Assembly (NCBI GenBank): GCA_002083515.1
Contig: LWDN01000055.1
Location: 30,034-94,033, forward strand
From: Proteobacteria bacterium HN_bin10
GTDB lineage: Bacteria > Pseudomonadota > Alphaproteobacteria > Caulobacterales > Aquidulcibacteraceae
Length of the DNA stretch: 64,000 nucleotides
Direction: 5' to 3'
Positions 45,256 through 54,045 of the stretch are shown here, piece by piece. Under the pieces are notes generated by a model. It saw only the letters and a list, made by a program, of their open reading frames with translations. It made no database searches and was not told the origin of the DNA. The number at the start of each line of letters is the position of its first letter. The stretch's first letter is position 1. The position numbers and the translations under genes are program-made.

Positions 45256-45834
45256 ATGACTCACGCACTACGCGCCACCTCGTTTCTGGCTTCCACGGCG
45301 CTGCTTGGGCTTGGCGTGTTCGCGGCGCTGAGCGTGACGGTGACATTGCGGCAGATCGATTTTCCCGATCCGCCGGTCGTGCCGATCGTGCGCATTGACG
45401 AACCGAAACCGCCGCCACCTCCGGTCGCGCGCACGACGCCGCCGCGGGAAGCGCCGCCGATAGATCAACCGAGTTCATTCTCGCCGCCGCCGCTTGATGC
45501 GCCGTTCGCCCCAAGCGAATTCGCGCCGCCCAGTCAGCCGCCGGGACCGGCGGAAATCCTCAATCCGCGCTGGCTGCGCCGCCCGAGCGACCTCGAGCGC
45601 TATTATCCCCGCCAGGCGCTTCGGCGCGAAGTGTCCGGCGACGTGCTGCTCGATTGCCTGGTGCGCGCCACGGGCGCGCTGGACTGTGTAATCGTATCGG
45701 AGACGCCCGCGCATTGGGGATTTGGCGAGGCCGCGCTGCGCATGGCGCGCGATCACCGCATGGCCCCGGCTACCCGTGACGGCGCCGCGGTCGAGGGCCG
45801 TTACCGCATGCGCGTGCCGTTCGAACTCCGGTAA
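45256..45834 (+). CDS. TonB-like energy transducer 3
   Basis: 192 residues. Anchor helix (ATSFLASTALLGLGVFAALSVTV), Pro-rich linker (DEPKPPPPPVARTTPPRE) and C-terminal domain (RYYPRQALRREVSGDVLLDCLVRATGALDCVIVSETPAHWGFGEAALRMA). Closest to transducer 2. The gap before it (45166-45255) has a single-armed AGTGTCAGGTGTCAG repeat (45223-45237) just before the GGAG ribosome site. Confidence 0.85.
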   Translation: MTHALRATSFLASTALLGLGVFAALSVTVTLRQIDFPDPPVVPIVRIDEPKPPPPPVARTTPPREAPPIDQPSSFSPPPLDAPFAPSEFAPPSQPPGPAEILNPRWLRRPSDLERYYPRQALRREVSGDVLLDCLVRATGALDCVIVSETPAHWGFGEAALRMARDHRMAPATRDGAAVEGRYRMRVPFELR

Positions 45835-45933
45835 TCGCGTCCGCCGGCCCGATCACCGCATTTTGGCCGTGTTTGGCTCGCAAATGCCGCCGCCGAGGGA
45901 TAGAACCAGCGGGTTCTGGACAGGAGAAGACGA

Positions 45934-46308
45934 ATGAGAGTTCTGCTCGGCGCTGTAGCGGCCGTGTGCCTGATGGCGTCCCCGGCGCTGGCCCAGACCC
46001 AGGGCCCAGCTTCTTGCCAGAATTTCCCGGCTGCGCCGACGGTGCCTGACGGCGCGACCGCAAGCCGCGATGAAGTCCAAAGCGGCCGCGACGCTATCGC
46101 CGCCTGGGACGCCGACATCCAGGCCCGGATAGCCGCGTGCCGTGCGGATATAGCCGCGCTCAATGCCGCCGTGAACGCTCAAGACACCGCCCGCGTAACC
46201 ACGGTCAACTCGATGGCGGCGGAAATCCAGGAATTCGTGGCGCGCGGCAACACCAGTTCAAGCAATCGCCGCGAGCGTGGCGGCGTGTTGACCCGCCCCG
46301 ACAACTGA
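45934..46308 (+). CDS. Small secreted protein A of a paralogous pair
   Basis: 124 residues. Signal peptide (LLGAVAAVCLMASPALAQ), a single Cys shortly after, then PDGATASRDEVQSGRDAIAAWDADIQARIAACRADIAALNAAV, a predicted long helix. The next gene has the same plan. Family unknown. The distance to the TonB cluster is 100 bases on the same strand, so co-expression is possible. Confidence 0.75.
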   Translation: MRVLLGAVAAVCLMASPALAQTQGPASCQNFPAAPTVPDGATASRDEVQSGRDAIAAWDADIQARIAACRADIAALNAAVNAQDTARVTTVNSMAAEIQEFVARGNTSSSNRRERGGVLTRPDN

Positions 46309-46325
46309 GCCGCGAGTAGAGCGCC

Positions 46326-46682
46326 ATGAAACGTGTTGCGTTCGGCGCGAGCGCCTTCGTATTGGCGGTGTTGACGCCTGTGGCGCTTGCGCAAACGCCT
46401 GCGCCGGCCGCGGCATGCAGGTTTACGCCGCCGCCGGTGATCCCAGACGGCGCGACGGCTACCAACGCTGCGATGAATGCGGCTCGCGAAGCGCTGCAAA
46501 CCTGGCGATCCACCCGCGCGGCTGAGATCGCGGCCTGCAAGACGTTGCTTGATCAGGCGCAGGCGCAACTCAACGCGTTGCAAGTGGCGCACAACCAGGC
46601 TGTAACGGAGACGGATGCAGCTATTGCGGCGTTCTCCGCGGAGAACGCGGAATACACGGCGCGCGCCCGTCCCAGGCGTTAG
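46326..46682 (+). CDS. Small secreted protein B of a paralogous pair
   Basis: 118 residues. Signal peptide (GASAFVLAVLTPVALAQ), Cys in AAACRF, then PDGATATNAAMNAAREALQTWRSTRAAEIAACKTLLDQAQAQLNAL. It shares with protein A the two Cys, PDGATA, the A..xW motif and IAAC at equal spacing. The two Cys could form a disulfide or one inter-chain link. Function unknown. Confidence 0.75.
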   Translation: MKRVAFGASAFVLAVLTPVALAQTPAPAAACRFTPPPVIPDGATATNAAMNAAREALQTWRSTRAAEIAACKTLLDQAQAQLNALQVAHNQAVTETDAAIAAFSAENAEYTARARPRR

Positions 46683-46688
46683 GCCGCC

Positions 46689-49600
46689 CTACGTCTCCGC
46701 CGCCGGCGCGTCCTTTGGCGCCAGCAGCAGATACATCGATGGCGTGACGATGCGGGCGATCAGCGTCGAGCTGATCAGGCCGCCGATCAGCACCATGGCG
46801 ATGGGCGAGAAGAGCGGCGAATCTTCCAAGAGCAAAGGCGTCATGCCGCCGATGGCGGTGGCGCTGGTCAGCAACACCGGCAGGAAGCGGACTTCGCCGG
46901 CGCGCTCGATCGCTTCTTTCAATCCGACGCCGCGCGCGCGCAGCTGGTTGGCGAACTCCACCAGCAGGATCGAGTTTTTGATCTCGATGCCGATCAGGGC
47001 GATGAAGCCGATAATGGCGGTGAACGAAAGCGACTCACCGCCCAGCCACAGCGCGATCAACCCGCCCATGATGCCGAACGGAATAACGAAGGCGACGACG
47101 GCGGTGACGGCGAAGGTGCCGAATTCCAAGAGCAGCACCGCGAGCACGCCGAAAATGGCGATGATGATGGCGGGCCCCAGGCCGCTGAAGCTGCGCTCTT
47201 GCGCTTCGGCCTGGCCGCCGAACGAGATGGCGTAGCCCGGCGGGCGCGGCAGCGCCGCGAGCCTGTCGGCGACATCGTTGGTGACGTCGCTGGTGAGGAA
47301 GCCGCTGCGCGTGTAGGCGCTGACCGTAACGGTGCGTTCGCGCTGATAGCGGTCGATGCTGGCGGGACCGCTCTCGAGCGTCGGGCGCGCGATTTCGCTG
47401 AGCGGCAGCGCTCCGCCTTGTGCGTTCCAGACAAACAGACGCTCCAGCGCCGAGACCGGCATGGCGTCCTCGCGCGGGGCGCGCAGGACGACCGGGAAGG
47501 CGTCGCCGGCCGGATCGCGGAACTGCGCCACCGGCGCGCCGCCGATGGCGATGCGCAGCGTCTGATCGATGGCCCCGGCGGGCACGCCGCGCAGCGCCGC
47601 TTCGGCGTCGCTGATGTTGAGATCGAGATCGATCAGGCGCTCGGCGGTCGGGTTCGAAACATCGCGCGTGCCAGGGGTCTCGCGCACGATGGTCTCGACG
47701 GCGCCGGCGAGTTCGCCGATGGCGGCGAGGTCGGGGCCGCTGATGCGCACCGCGATCGGCGCTTCGATCGGCGGACCGTTGGTAAAACGCCGTAGCGTGA
47801 TGCGGGCGCCGGCGTATTCATCCAGTTGCGTCCGAATTTCCTCGATCTTGGCCATACCCTCGCGCCGGCGCCACTCGCCGAAGCGGGCATAGACCTGGCC
47901 GACATTGGAGACCTGTTCGGGTGGAATTTCGTTGTAGAAAATTTGCGGATTGCCGCGCCCGGCATTGCTGAAGCGCCACTCTATCTCAGGATATGCCGCC
48001 AGCACGCCGTCGACGAAGCGCACCGCGCGATCGGTCTCGCCGACGGCGGAGCCTTGCGGGGTTTCTACCTCGACCAGGAAATAGGGGCTGTCGTTTTCCG
48101 GGAACAGACTGAAGCCGAGTTGCGGCACGAGCCCAAGCGAGAGGACGAAGCCGGCGAGGCCCGCCATCACCGTCATGCGCGGGTGTTCGAGCGCCACGTG
48201 CAACGCCGGGCGGTAGATGCCGTGAATGGCGCCCATGACGCCGTCGAGCAGCGCGTTGGATTTGCCGGCGTCCTCGCGCGGCAGCAACCGGCTCGCCAGG
48301 AATGGGATGATGGTCAGCGCCACCACCAGCGAGGCTGTGATCGTCGTCACCACCGCGATCGGCAGCGAGCGCACGAACGCGCCCGCGCCCTCCGGCAGCG
48401 CCATGATCGGCACGAACGCCAGCAGCAGCGTCGCCGTGCAGCCGATGACGGCGATGTTGATCTCCTTGACCCCGGCGATGGCCGCTTCGCGCGGGGCGAG
48501 GCCATTCCGCAGATGGCGGGAGATGTTTTCGGTGACGACGATACTGTCGTCGACGAGCAGCCCGAGCGCCAGCACGAAACCGGCGATCGAGAGCTGGTTC
48601 AGCGAATAGCCGAGCGCATGGATGGCGGCGACGCCGATGGCCAGCGAAAGCGGAATCGACACCATCACCACGGTCGAGGCGCGGAACCCGAGCGGCAGCA
48701 AGGTCAACAGGACCATCAGGATGGCGATGCCGAAATCGCGGCCAAGGCTCGCCAGGCGATGGGTAACCGTTTCCGACTGATCGAAGCCGCGATGCAGCAC
48801 GATGTTCTCGGGCAGCGTCTCGCCGAAAGCATCGATGCGCTCGCGGACAGAACGCAGCACCGGAAAGATGTTCTCGCCGAGCCGTGCGCGGGCGCTGACG
48901 AACAAAGCGCGCTCGCCATTGTAGCGGGCGATGTGGGCGTGCTGATCGTTGGCCCAGGCGACCTCTGCGACATCGCCGACGGTGACGAGCGAGCCTTCCT
49001 GCGCGCGCAACGCGACAGCGCGGATTTCGTCCAGGCTGTCATAAGAGCCGGAGGTCTGCACGTTGAAGCGGCGGCCGCCGGCTTCCACCGCGCCGATCGG
49101 CGTGTCGCCGCCTTCGCGCTGCAGCGCTTCGGCGACGGCCGTGAGCGGCAAGCGATAGGCGGCCAGCTGATCGAGATTGACGGCGACGCGCACTTCGGCC
49201 GGCGGCGCGCCCCAGACTTCGGCCTGCTGCACACCGGGCGCGCGTTCGAGCGAGTCGCGCAGCGCCTTGGCGTAGGCTTCCATCTGCCGGTACGGCGCGT
49301 CCGGACTGGTTAGCGCCACCTGCACGATGCTTGTTTGCGCCGGATTGAAGCGGCGCGAACGGATATCGACGATGCCGTCGGGCAAGCTCGGGCGCACGAC
49401 GTTGAGTTCGCGCACGACTTCGCCGAACTTTTCTTCCGGGTCGGCGCCCCAGTTGAACTCAACCGAAATCACCGCCAAGCCCGCGCGGCTCGAAGAATTG
49501 ATATCGCGCACGTCTTCGATGGTGTTGATCGCATTCTCGATTGGAATGGCGACGAGACGCTCCATCTGTTCGGCGTCCGCGCCGGGCAGCACGACGGCGA

Positions 49601-49742
49601 CGGCGACGCCGGGAAATTCGACGATCGGGTCTTCGGCCTTGGGAATGTTGACGATGGCGCCGACGCCCAGCGCGATCAGCAGCGCGAACAGCACCGCCGT
49701 GACCTGCCAGCGGTCGACGAAAAAGCGGGTGATGGCGTCCAT
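46689..49742 (-). CDS. RND efflux transporter permease
   Basis: 1017 residues with the two-fold RND plan: TM1, a large periplasmic loop, TM2-6, then the same again. TM4 motif GLLVDDSIVVTENISRHL carries the proton-relay Asp pair; FVPIMALPEGAGAFVRSLPIAV and GVKEINIAVIGCTATLLLAFVP are also typical. Proton-driven export; the substrate is unknown. The ATG overlaps the adaptor's stop by one base. No outer-membrane TolC-type gene is adjacent. Confidence 0.95.
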   Translation of the reverse strand: MDAITRFFVDRWQVTAVLFALLIALGVGAIVNIPKAEDPIVEFPGVAVAVVLPGADAEQMERLVAIPIENAINTIEDVRDINSSSRAGLAVISVEFNWGADPEEKFGEVVRELNVVRPSLPDGIVDIRSRRFNPAQTSIVQVALTSPDAPYRQMEAYAKALRDSLERAPGVQQAEVWGAPPAEVRVAVNLDQLAAYRLPLTAVAEALQREGGDTPIGAVEAGGRRFNVQTSGSYDSLDEIRAVALRAQEGSLVTVGDVAEVAWANDQHAHIARYNGERALFVSARARLGENIFPVLRSVRERIDAFGETLPENIVLHRGFDQSETVTHRLASLGRDFGIAILMVLLTLLPLGFRASTVVMVSIPLSLAIGVAAIHALGYSLNQLSIAGFVLALGLLVDDSIVVTENISRHLRNGLAPREAAIAGVKEINIAVIGCTATLLLAFVPIMALPEGAGAFVRSLPIAVVTTITASLVVALTIIPFLASRLLPREDAGKSNALLDGVMGAIHGIYRPALHVALEHPRMTVMAGLAGFVLSLGLVPQLGFSLFPENDSPYFLVEVETPQGSAVGETDRAVRFVDGVLAAYPEIEWRFSNAGRGNPQIFYNEIPPEQVSNVGQVYARFGEWRRREGMAKIEEIRTQLDEYAGARITLRRFTNGPPIEAPIAVRISGPDLAAIGELAGAVETIVRETPGTRDVSNPTAERLIDLDLNISDAEAALRGVPAGAIDQTLRIAIGGAPVAQFRDPAGDAFPVVLRAPREDAMPVSALERLFVWNAQGGALPLSEIARPTLESGPASIDRYQRERTVTVSAYTRSGFLTSDVTNDVADRLAALPRPPGYAISFGGQAEAQERSFSGLGPAIIIAIFGVLAVLLLEFGTFAVTAVVAFVIPFGIMGGLIALWLGGESLSFTAIIGFIALIGIEIKNSILLVEFANQLRARGVGLKEAIERAGEVRFLPVLLTSATAIGGMTPLLLEDSPLFSPIAMVLIGGLISSTLIARIVTPSMYLLLAPKDAPAAET

Positions 49743-50764
49743 CAGCTGCCGGCCACGATGCGCACGGTTTCGCCGTCGCGCACATAGGCCGCGCCCGCGG
49801 AGATGACGCGGTCGCCGGCTGCGAGGCCCTCAAGTACAAGCACGCCGTCCTGGGTAATGCCGGCGGTGCGCACCGCGCGGCGGCGCGCCACGTTGTTGGC
49901 GTCGACGACGAATACCACGCCCTGGTCGGCGCGCGCATCGAGCAGCGACAGCGCCGGCACCAGAATGGCGGGCGCTTCGGCGACCGCGCCTGAGGCGCTG
50001 ACCTCGACTTCGGCGACCGTGCCGCTGCGCAGCGCGCCAGGGTTTGCAAGTTCAATCTCGACCTCGAAGGCGCCGGTGCCGTCATTGCCCTTGGCGCCGA
50101 CGCGCGTGACCCGGCCTTGCTGCGTCTCGCCTGCGCCGATGCGGACTTGCGCGGCGTCGCCAAGTTGAATGCGCGCGGCTTCCGACGACGCCACAGGCGC
50201 GCGCACCACCAAGCCCGACGCAGTGTCGCCGAACACGAACACCGGCGCGCCGGCCGCCACCATCTGCGAGACTTCCGCGCTGCGGCGCAAGATGACGCCA
50301 TTGGCTGGCGCCACGATCACCGAAGTGTCGCGCGCGCGTTCGACGGCGAGACGCGCGTCATCGAGCCGGGCCTGCGAGACGAAGCCACGATCGAACAGCG
50401 CCTGCGTGCGTTCGAGGTTGCGCTCGGCGTTGAGGCGCGCAAGTTCGGCCTCATCGGCGTTCGAACCGACGCTGGTGCGGCGCAGCGTAGCGAGCCGCTG
50501 TCCTCGGCGCACCGTGTCGCCGGCGTCGGCGGCGAGGTTGGCGATGATCCCCGGCGCCGCGAACGCCAGCGCCGGTTCGCGCTTGTAGCCGACCAAGCCG
50601 CTGGCGCGGACAGCGCCGACGGCGGTCTGAGGCTGCACTTCGACGATCTGAACGACCGGGCCTTCGACCGGCTGCGTGGCCGCGCCGTCGCCTGCGCCGC
50701 AGGCGGCCAAGCCCAATGCAATGAGGGCGGCAAAAGGGGCGGCAGCCGCCCGCGACAAGTGCAT
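49742..50764 (-). CDS. RND efflux periplasmic adaptor (membrane fusion protein)
   Basis: 340 residues: lipoprotein-like signal (FAALIALGLAACGAG, lipobox LAAC), barrel-sandwich/lipoyl halves (GIIANLAADAGDTVRRGQRLATL and VIVAPANGVILRRSAEVSQMVAAGAPVFV), a helical hairpin between, and beta-barrel/MP domains. Bridges the permease encoded next to an outer-membrane channel. Confidence 0.94.
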   Translation of the reverse strand: MHLSRAAAAPFAALIALGLAACGAGDGAATQPVEGPVVQIVEVQPQTAVGAVRASGLVGYKREPALAFAAPGIIANLAADAGDTVRRGQRLATLRRTSVGSNADEAELARLNAERNLERTQALFDRGFVSQARLDDARLAVERARDTSVIVAPANGVILRRSAEVSQMVAAGAPVFVFGDTASGLVVRAPVASSEAARIQLGDAAQVRIGAGETQQGRVTRVGAKGNDGTGAFEVEIELANPGALRSGTVAEVEVSASGAVAEAPAILVPALSLLDARADQGVVFVVDANNVARRRAVRTAGITQDGVLVLEGLAAGDRVISAGAAYVRDGETVRIVAGS

Positions 50765-50864
50765 CGGGTTCTCCTGACGGCTGAATCATAGCGATAACGT
50801 TCAGAGGTTACAAGGCGAAGATGAGGGTGCGATAAGGAAATGCTCATTTTGGAGGATGGGCGGC

Positions 50865-51455
50865 ATGGCGAACGACCGACTGCCCCGCTGCAAGTGGCCG
50901 GGCGACGATCCGCTCTACATCGCTTACCACGACGAGGAATGGGGCGCGCCGGTACGCGACGATCGCGCCCTGTTCGAGATGTTGATGCTTGAAGGCGCGC
51001 AAGCCGGGCTGTCGTGGATCACCATACTGCGCAAGCGCGAGAATTACCGCCGCGCATTCGATGGCTTCGAGCCAGCCAAGATCGCCCGCTACACGCCCGC
51101 GAAGATTGAAAGACTGATGGGCGATGAAGGCATCGTCCGCAACCGGCTGAAGATCGAAGGCGTGGTCGCCTCGGCTAAGGCGTATCTAGCGATGCAGAAG
51201 GAGGGGATCGGCTTCGCGGATTTTCTCTGGGATTTCGTCGGCGGCGCGCCGATCGTCAATCGCTTGAAACCCGGCGGGCCGTTTCCGGCCGAAACCGAAA
51301 TTTCACGCGCTCTCTCGAAAGCGCTGAAGCAGCGCGGCTTCAAGTTCGTGGGGCCGACCATCGTCTATGCGTTCATGCAGGCGGTGGGCATGGTCAACGA
51401 CCACGTGATCACCTGCCATCGCCATCCGGATTTCAAGAAACGCAAGAAACGCTAG
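50865..51455 (+). CDS. tag: DNA-3-methyladenine glycosylase I
   Basis: 196 residues. N-terminal RCKWPGDDPLYIAYHDEEWG, LFEMLMLEGAQAGLSWITILRKRENYRRAF and GFKFVGPTIVYAFMQAVGMVNDHVITCHRH, all Tag signatures including zinc-binding Cys/His. Removes 3-methyladenine from alkylated DNA. I take the ATG at 50865, nine bases after GGAGG (50851-50855); the ATG at 50856 abuts that site. Confidence 0.95.
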   Translation: MANDRLPRCKWPGDDPLYIAYHDEEWGAPVRDDRALFEMLMLEGAQAGLSWITILRKRENYRRAFDGFEPAKIARYTPAKIERLMGDEGIVRNRLKIEGVVASAKAYLAMQKEGIGFADFLWDFVGGAPIVNRLKPGGPFPAETEISRALSKALKQRGFKFVGPTIVYAFMQAVGMVNDHVITCHRHPDFKKRKKR

Positions 51456-52222
51456 CCGCGCGCGTAAGTGACGCCGCCATCGACGATCAGCGTCGAACCG
51501 ACGACATAATCGCCGGCGCGTGAGGCCAGGAACACGGCCGCGCCGGCCATATCTTCGGTCGCGCCGATGCGTTTAGCCGGGATGGCTTGCGCGACCATGT
51601 CGCCATGATCGCGGGCCATTCGGTTCATGTCGGAGGCAAACGCGCCGGGCGCGATGGCCGATACGGCGATGTTGTCTTGGATTAGCCGGATCGCCATGCG
51701 TTTGGTGAGGTGGATAAGGCCCGATTTCGAGGCGGCGTAGGAATAGGTCTCCATCGGATTGACCGAGACGCCGTCGATCGACGCGATGTTGATGACTTTG
51801 GCGAGATGGCCCTTGGCTGCGCCGCGCTTCAGCGCGTCGTGCAATTTCTGGGTCAGGAAGAACGGCGTCTTGACATTGAGGTCCATGACCTTGTCCCAGC
51901 CACTCTTGGGGAACTCGTCGAACGGCGCGCCCCAGGCGGCGCCGGCATTGTTGACGAGAATGTCGAGCGCGCTCTCGTGACCCAGAAAAGCGTCAGCCAT
52001 CTTCTGAGCGCCGTCGGCGCCGGAGGCGTCGGCGACGATCGGAATGCAGGGGCCGATGGCGGAGAGTTCGGTCGCCGTTTCCTCCAACGCGCCGCCCTTG
52101 CGGGCGGAAATGTAGACCTTGGCGCCGTGGTGCAGGAACCCCTCGGCGATCATTTTGCCGATGCCGCGCGAGCCGCCGGTGATAAGCGCGACGCGGCCTT
52201 GCAGTGAGAATAGATTCTTCAT
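51452..52222 (-). CDS. Short-chain dehydrogenase/reductase
   Basis: 256 residues. Cofactor loop TGGSRGIG (residues ~15-22), NNAG (ILVNNAGAAWG), catalytic Ser before and YSYAASK (Tyr/Lys). ARK after the second strand suggests NADP(H). Substrate unknown. Same strand as the GST gene two bases upstream. Confidence 0.92.
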   Translation of the reverse strand: MKNLFSLQGRVALITGGSRGIGKMIAEGFLHHGAKVYISARKGGALEETATELSAIGPCIPIVADASGADGAQKMADAFLGHESALDILVNNAGAAWGAPFDEFPKSGWDKVMDLNVKTPFFLTQKLHDALKRGAAKGHLAKVINIASIDGVSVNPMETYSYAASKSGLIHLTKRMAIRLIQDNIAVSAIAPGAFASDMNRMARDHGDMVAQAIPAKRIGATEDMAGAAVFLASRAGDYVVGSTLIVDGGVTYARG

Positions 52223-52224
52223 GG

Positions 52225-52854
52225 TCAGTCTTTCTTTTGCGCCGCGACGAGCGCGTCGTCGATTTCGCGGGCGCGGATAGCGGCGGGCCGCGCTTGCAGC
52301 CGTTCGGAATAGGCGACAAAAGCCGGACGCTTCTCAAGCCAGCCGAACTGCATGCCCCAGCCGATCTGCGCGCCTACGTAGACATCGGCGGCGGTGAAAT
52401 GATCGCCGGCGATGAATTCTCTGTCGGCGACGGCGGTCTCAAGCGCATCGACCACCTCCGCGAGTGAGCCGTAGCCGGCCATCGCCTTGCGCTCGGGCGG
52501 GACGACAAATCCCATGGCGCCATTGGTGCTTGCGGCCTCGACGGGGCCCGCCGCGAAAAACATCCAGCGATAGAGCCGCGCGCGTTCTTGGTTGTTCTTA
52601 GGCGCGAGACCCGCGGCAGGGAAAGCGTCGGCGAGGTACATGCAGATCGCGGCGGCTTCGGTGACCACCGCATCGCCGTGCTTGATCGCCGGCACCTTGC
52701 CCATCGGATTGATGGCGAGGTAAGCGGGCGCCTTCATGGTCGTGCCGTAGTCCAGCACCACGGTCTCATAAGGCTGTCCCACTTCTTCCAGCATCCAGCG
52801 CACGATGCGCCCGCGCGACATCGGGTTGGTGTAGAATGTGAGCGTATCGGCCAT
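52225..52854 (-). CDS. Glutathione S-transferase family protein
   Basis: 209 residues. Thioredoxin-like N-domain starting LTFYTNPMSRGRIVRWMLEEVGQPYETV with the glutathione-site pattern KVPAIKHGDAVVTEAAAICMYLAD, then an all-helical C-domain (DHFTAADVYVGAQIGWGMQFG). The likely catalytic residue is the Ser of MSRGR. Operon with the SDR gene. Confidence 0.92.
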   Translation of the reverse strand: MADTLTFYTNPMSRGRIVRWMLEEVGQPYETVVLDYGTTMKAPAYLAINPMGKVPAIKHGDAVVTEAAAICMYLADAFPAAGLAPKNNQERARLYRWMFFAAGPVEAASTNGAMGFVVPPERKAMAGYGSLAEVVDALETAVADREFIAGDHFTAADVYVGAQIGWGMQFGWLEKRPAFVAYSERLQARPAAIRAREIDDALVAAQKKD

Positions 52855-52889
52855 GGACGTCTCTCCTTGGATTTTGGCATAAGCCGGCC

Positions 52890-53249
52890 ATGGCCAAGAG
52901 CAAGCAGATAACGATCTACGGCATCAAGAACCGCGACACGATGAAGAAGGCGCGCGCGTGGTTGGACGACCACGGCGTCGCGTATGCCTTCCACGATTAC
53001 AAGGCCGAAGGCATCGACAAGGCGTCGCTCGAACGCTGGGCGAAGGAGGTGGGTTGGGACGTGCTGCTGAACCGCGCCGGCACGACCTTCCGCAAGCTGC
53101 CGGAGAAAGACCGCGAGAACGTGAACGAGAAGAAGGCAATCGCGTTGATGCTCGCGCAGCCAAGCATGATCAAGCGCCCGGTGCTGGATGTTGGGGGCAA
53201 GCTCGTGGTGGGGTTCAAGGCTGAAATTTACGCGAGTGTGCTCAAGTAG
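52890..53249 (+). CDS. ArsC/Spx (YffB-like) family protein lacking the catalytic cysteine
   Basis: 119 residues. Family marks: ITIYGIKNRDTMKKARAWLDDHGVAYAFHDYKAEGID, NRAGTTFRKLP, PSMIKRPVLDVGGKLVVGF. In YffB/ArsC-like proteins the position after YGIKN is Cys (GIxNCDT); here it is Arg, codon CGC in place of TGC, one transition away. It is therefore unlikely to be a thiol reductase unless the base is a sequencing error. Other residues, including the RP loop, are intact. Confidence 0.88.
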   Translation: MAKSKQITIYGIKNRDTMKKARAWLDDHGVAYAFHDYKAEGIDKASLERWAKEVGWDVLLNRAGTTFRKLPEKDRENVNEKKAIALMLAQPSMIKRPVLDVGGKLVVGFKAEIYASVLK

Positions 53250-53252
53250 CTT

Positions 53253-53358
53253 CGTCATTCCGGACGCGCGGAGCGCGATCCGGAACCCAGGAGATCGAAG
53301 CGCAGTGCGTTGGCCCCTGGGTTCCGGGTTCTTGGCTTCGCCAAGCCCCGGAATGACG
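53253..53358. repeat. Palindromic interspersed element between convergent genes
   Basis: CGTCATTCCGGACGCGCGGA at the left and CCGGAATGACG at the right, with GGAACCCAGG and CCTGGGTTCC nested. Such CGTCATTCC palindromes are common between genes in alphaproteobacteria. It fills the gap between the ArsC-like and hydrolase genes and could act as a bidirectional transcription stop. Confidence 0.8.
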
Positions 53359-53360
53359 AT

Positions 53361-54026
53361 CTAACGACAAAGCATCCAGTTCGCCGCTGTGTCGAGCGCC
53401 TCGTCCAACACCTCCGCATCCTTGCGGTCGCTCTTCGCCGGAACGTGAAAGCTGTGGTCGGCGCCTTCGGAGAGCGCGAGCGTGGCGCGTTTGCCGAGGC
53501 GCTTGATGACGGGCCTCAGCAAGTCGAGCGTCGCCAGCGCATCGTTGGCGCCTTGCAAGAAAAGCATCGGGACTTGCACGTCCTCCAGATGCTTCGCGCG
53601 TTCGTCGCCGGGCCTGCCGGCGGGATGTAACGGAAACGCGAAGAAGACGAGACCGCGCACGTTCGGCAAGGGCTCAAGCGCTTGCGCCTGTGAAGTCATG
53701 CGCCCGCCGAAAGACTTGCCGCCGGCGAAGAGCGGCAGATCGGGCGCCAGCGCCGAAGCTTTCGCCGCCGCCGCGCGCACCGCTTGGTGAGCGAGGGCCG
53801 GCGCATCCGGCCTTTTCGATCCGCGCTCCATGTAAAGGAAGTTGTATCGTAGCGTGGCGATGCTCCGCTCCGCCAAACCCTCTGCGATGGCGGCCATGGA
53901 TTTGTGAGTCATGCCGGCGCCGGCGCCATGCGCAAAGACGTAGACCACCCTTGCGTTGTCAGGCGCGAGCCAGAGGCCTGAGATGGCGCCGCCGTCGAGG
54001 GCGATGGTTACCGGTTGAGGCGTCAT
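53361..54026 (-). CDS. Alpha/beta hydrolase (dienelactone hydrolase/KANL3-Tex30 type)
   Basis: 221 residues. YVFAHGAGAGMTHKSM carries the oxyanion loop, the nucleophile elbow is FAGGKSFGGRMTS (GxSxGG), and the acid/His positions are in LQGANDALATL and GADHSFHV. GGGAG precedes the ATG at 54026. Last gene of the ArsR-GST-SRPBCC operon. Substrate unknown. Confidence 0.88.
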   Translation of the reverse strand: MTPQPVTIALDGGAISGLWLAPDNARVVYVFAHGAGAGMTHKSMAAIAEGLAERSIATLRYNFLYMERGSKRPDAPALAHQAVRAAAAKASALAPDLPLFAGGKSFGGRMTSQAQALEPLPNVRGLVFFAFPLHPAGRPGDERAKHLEDVQVPMLFLQGANDALATLDLLRPVIKRLGKRATLALSEGADHSFHVPAKSDRKDAEVLDEALDTAANWMLCR

Positions 54027-54045
54027 CGCACTCCCATACACACGA

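Noticed and set aside
47826..49313. 495-codon plus-strand open frame
   Set aside because: Antisense to the RND permease; Arg/His/Gln-rich composition typical of a shadow.
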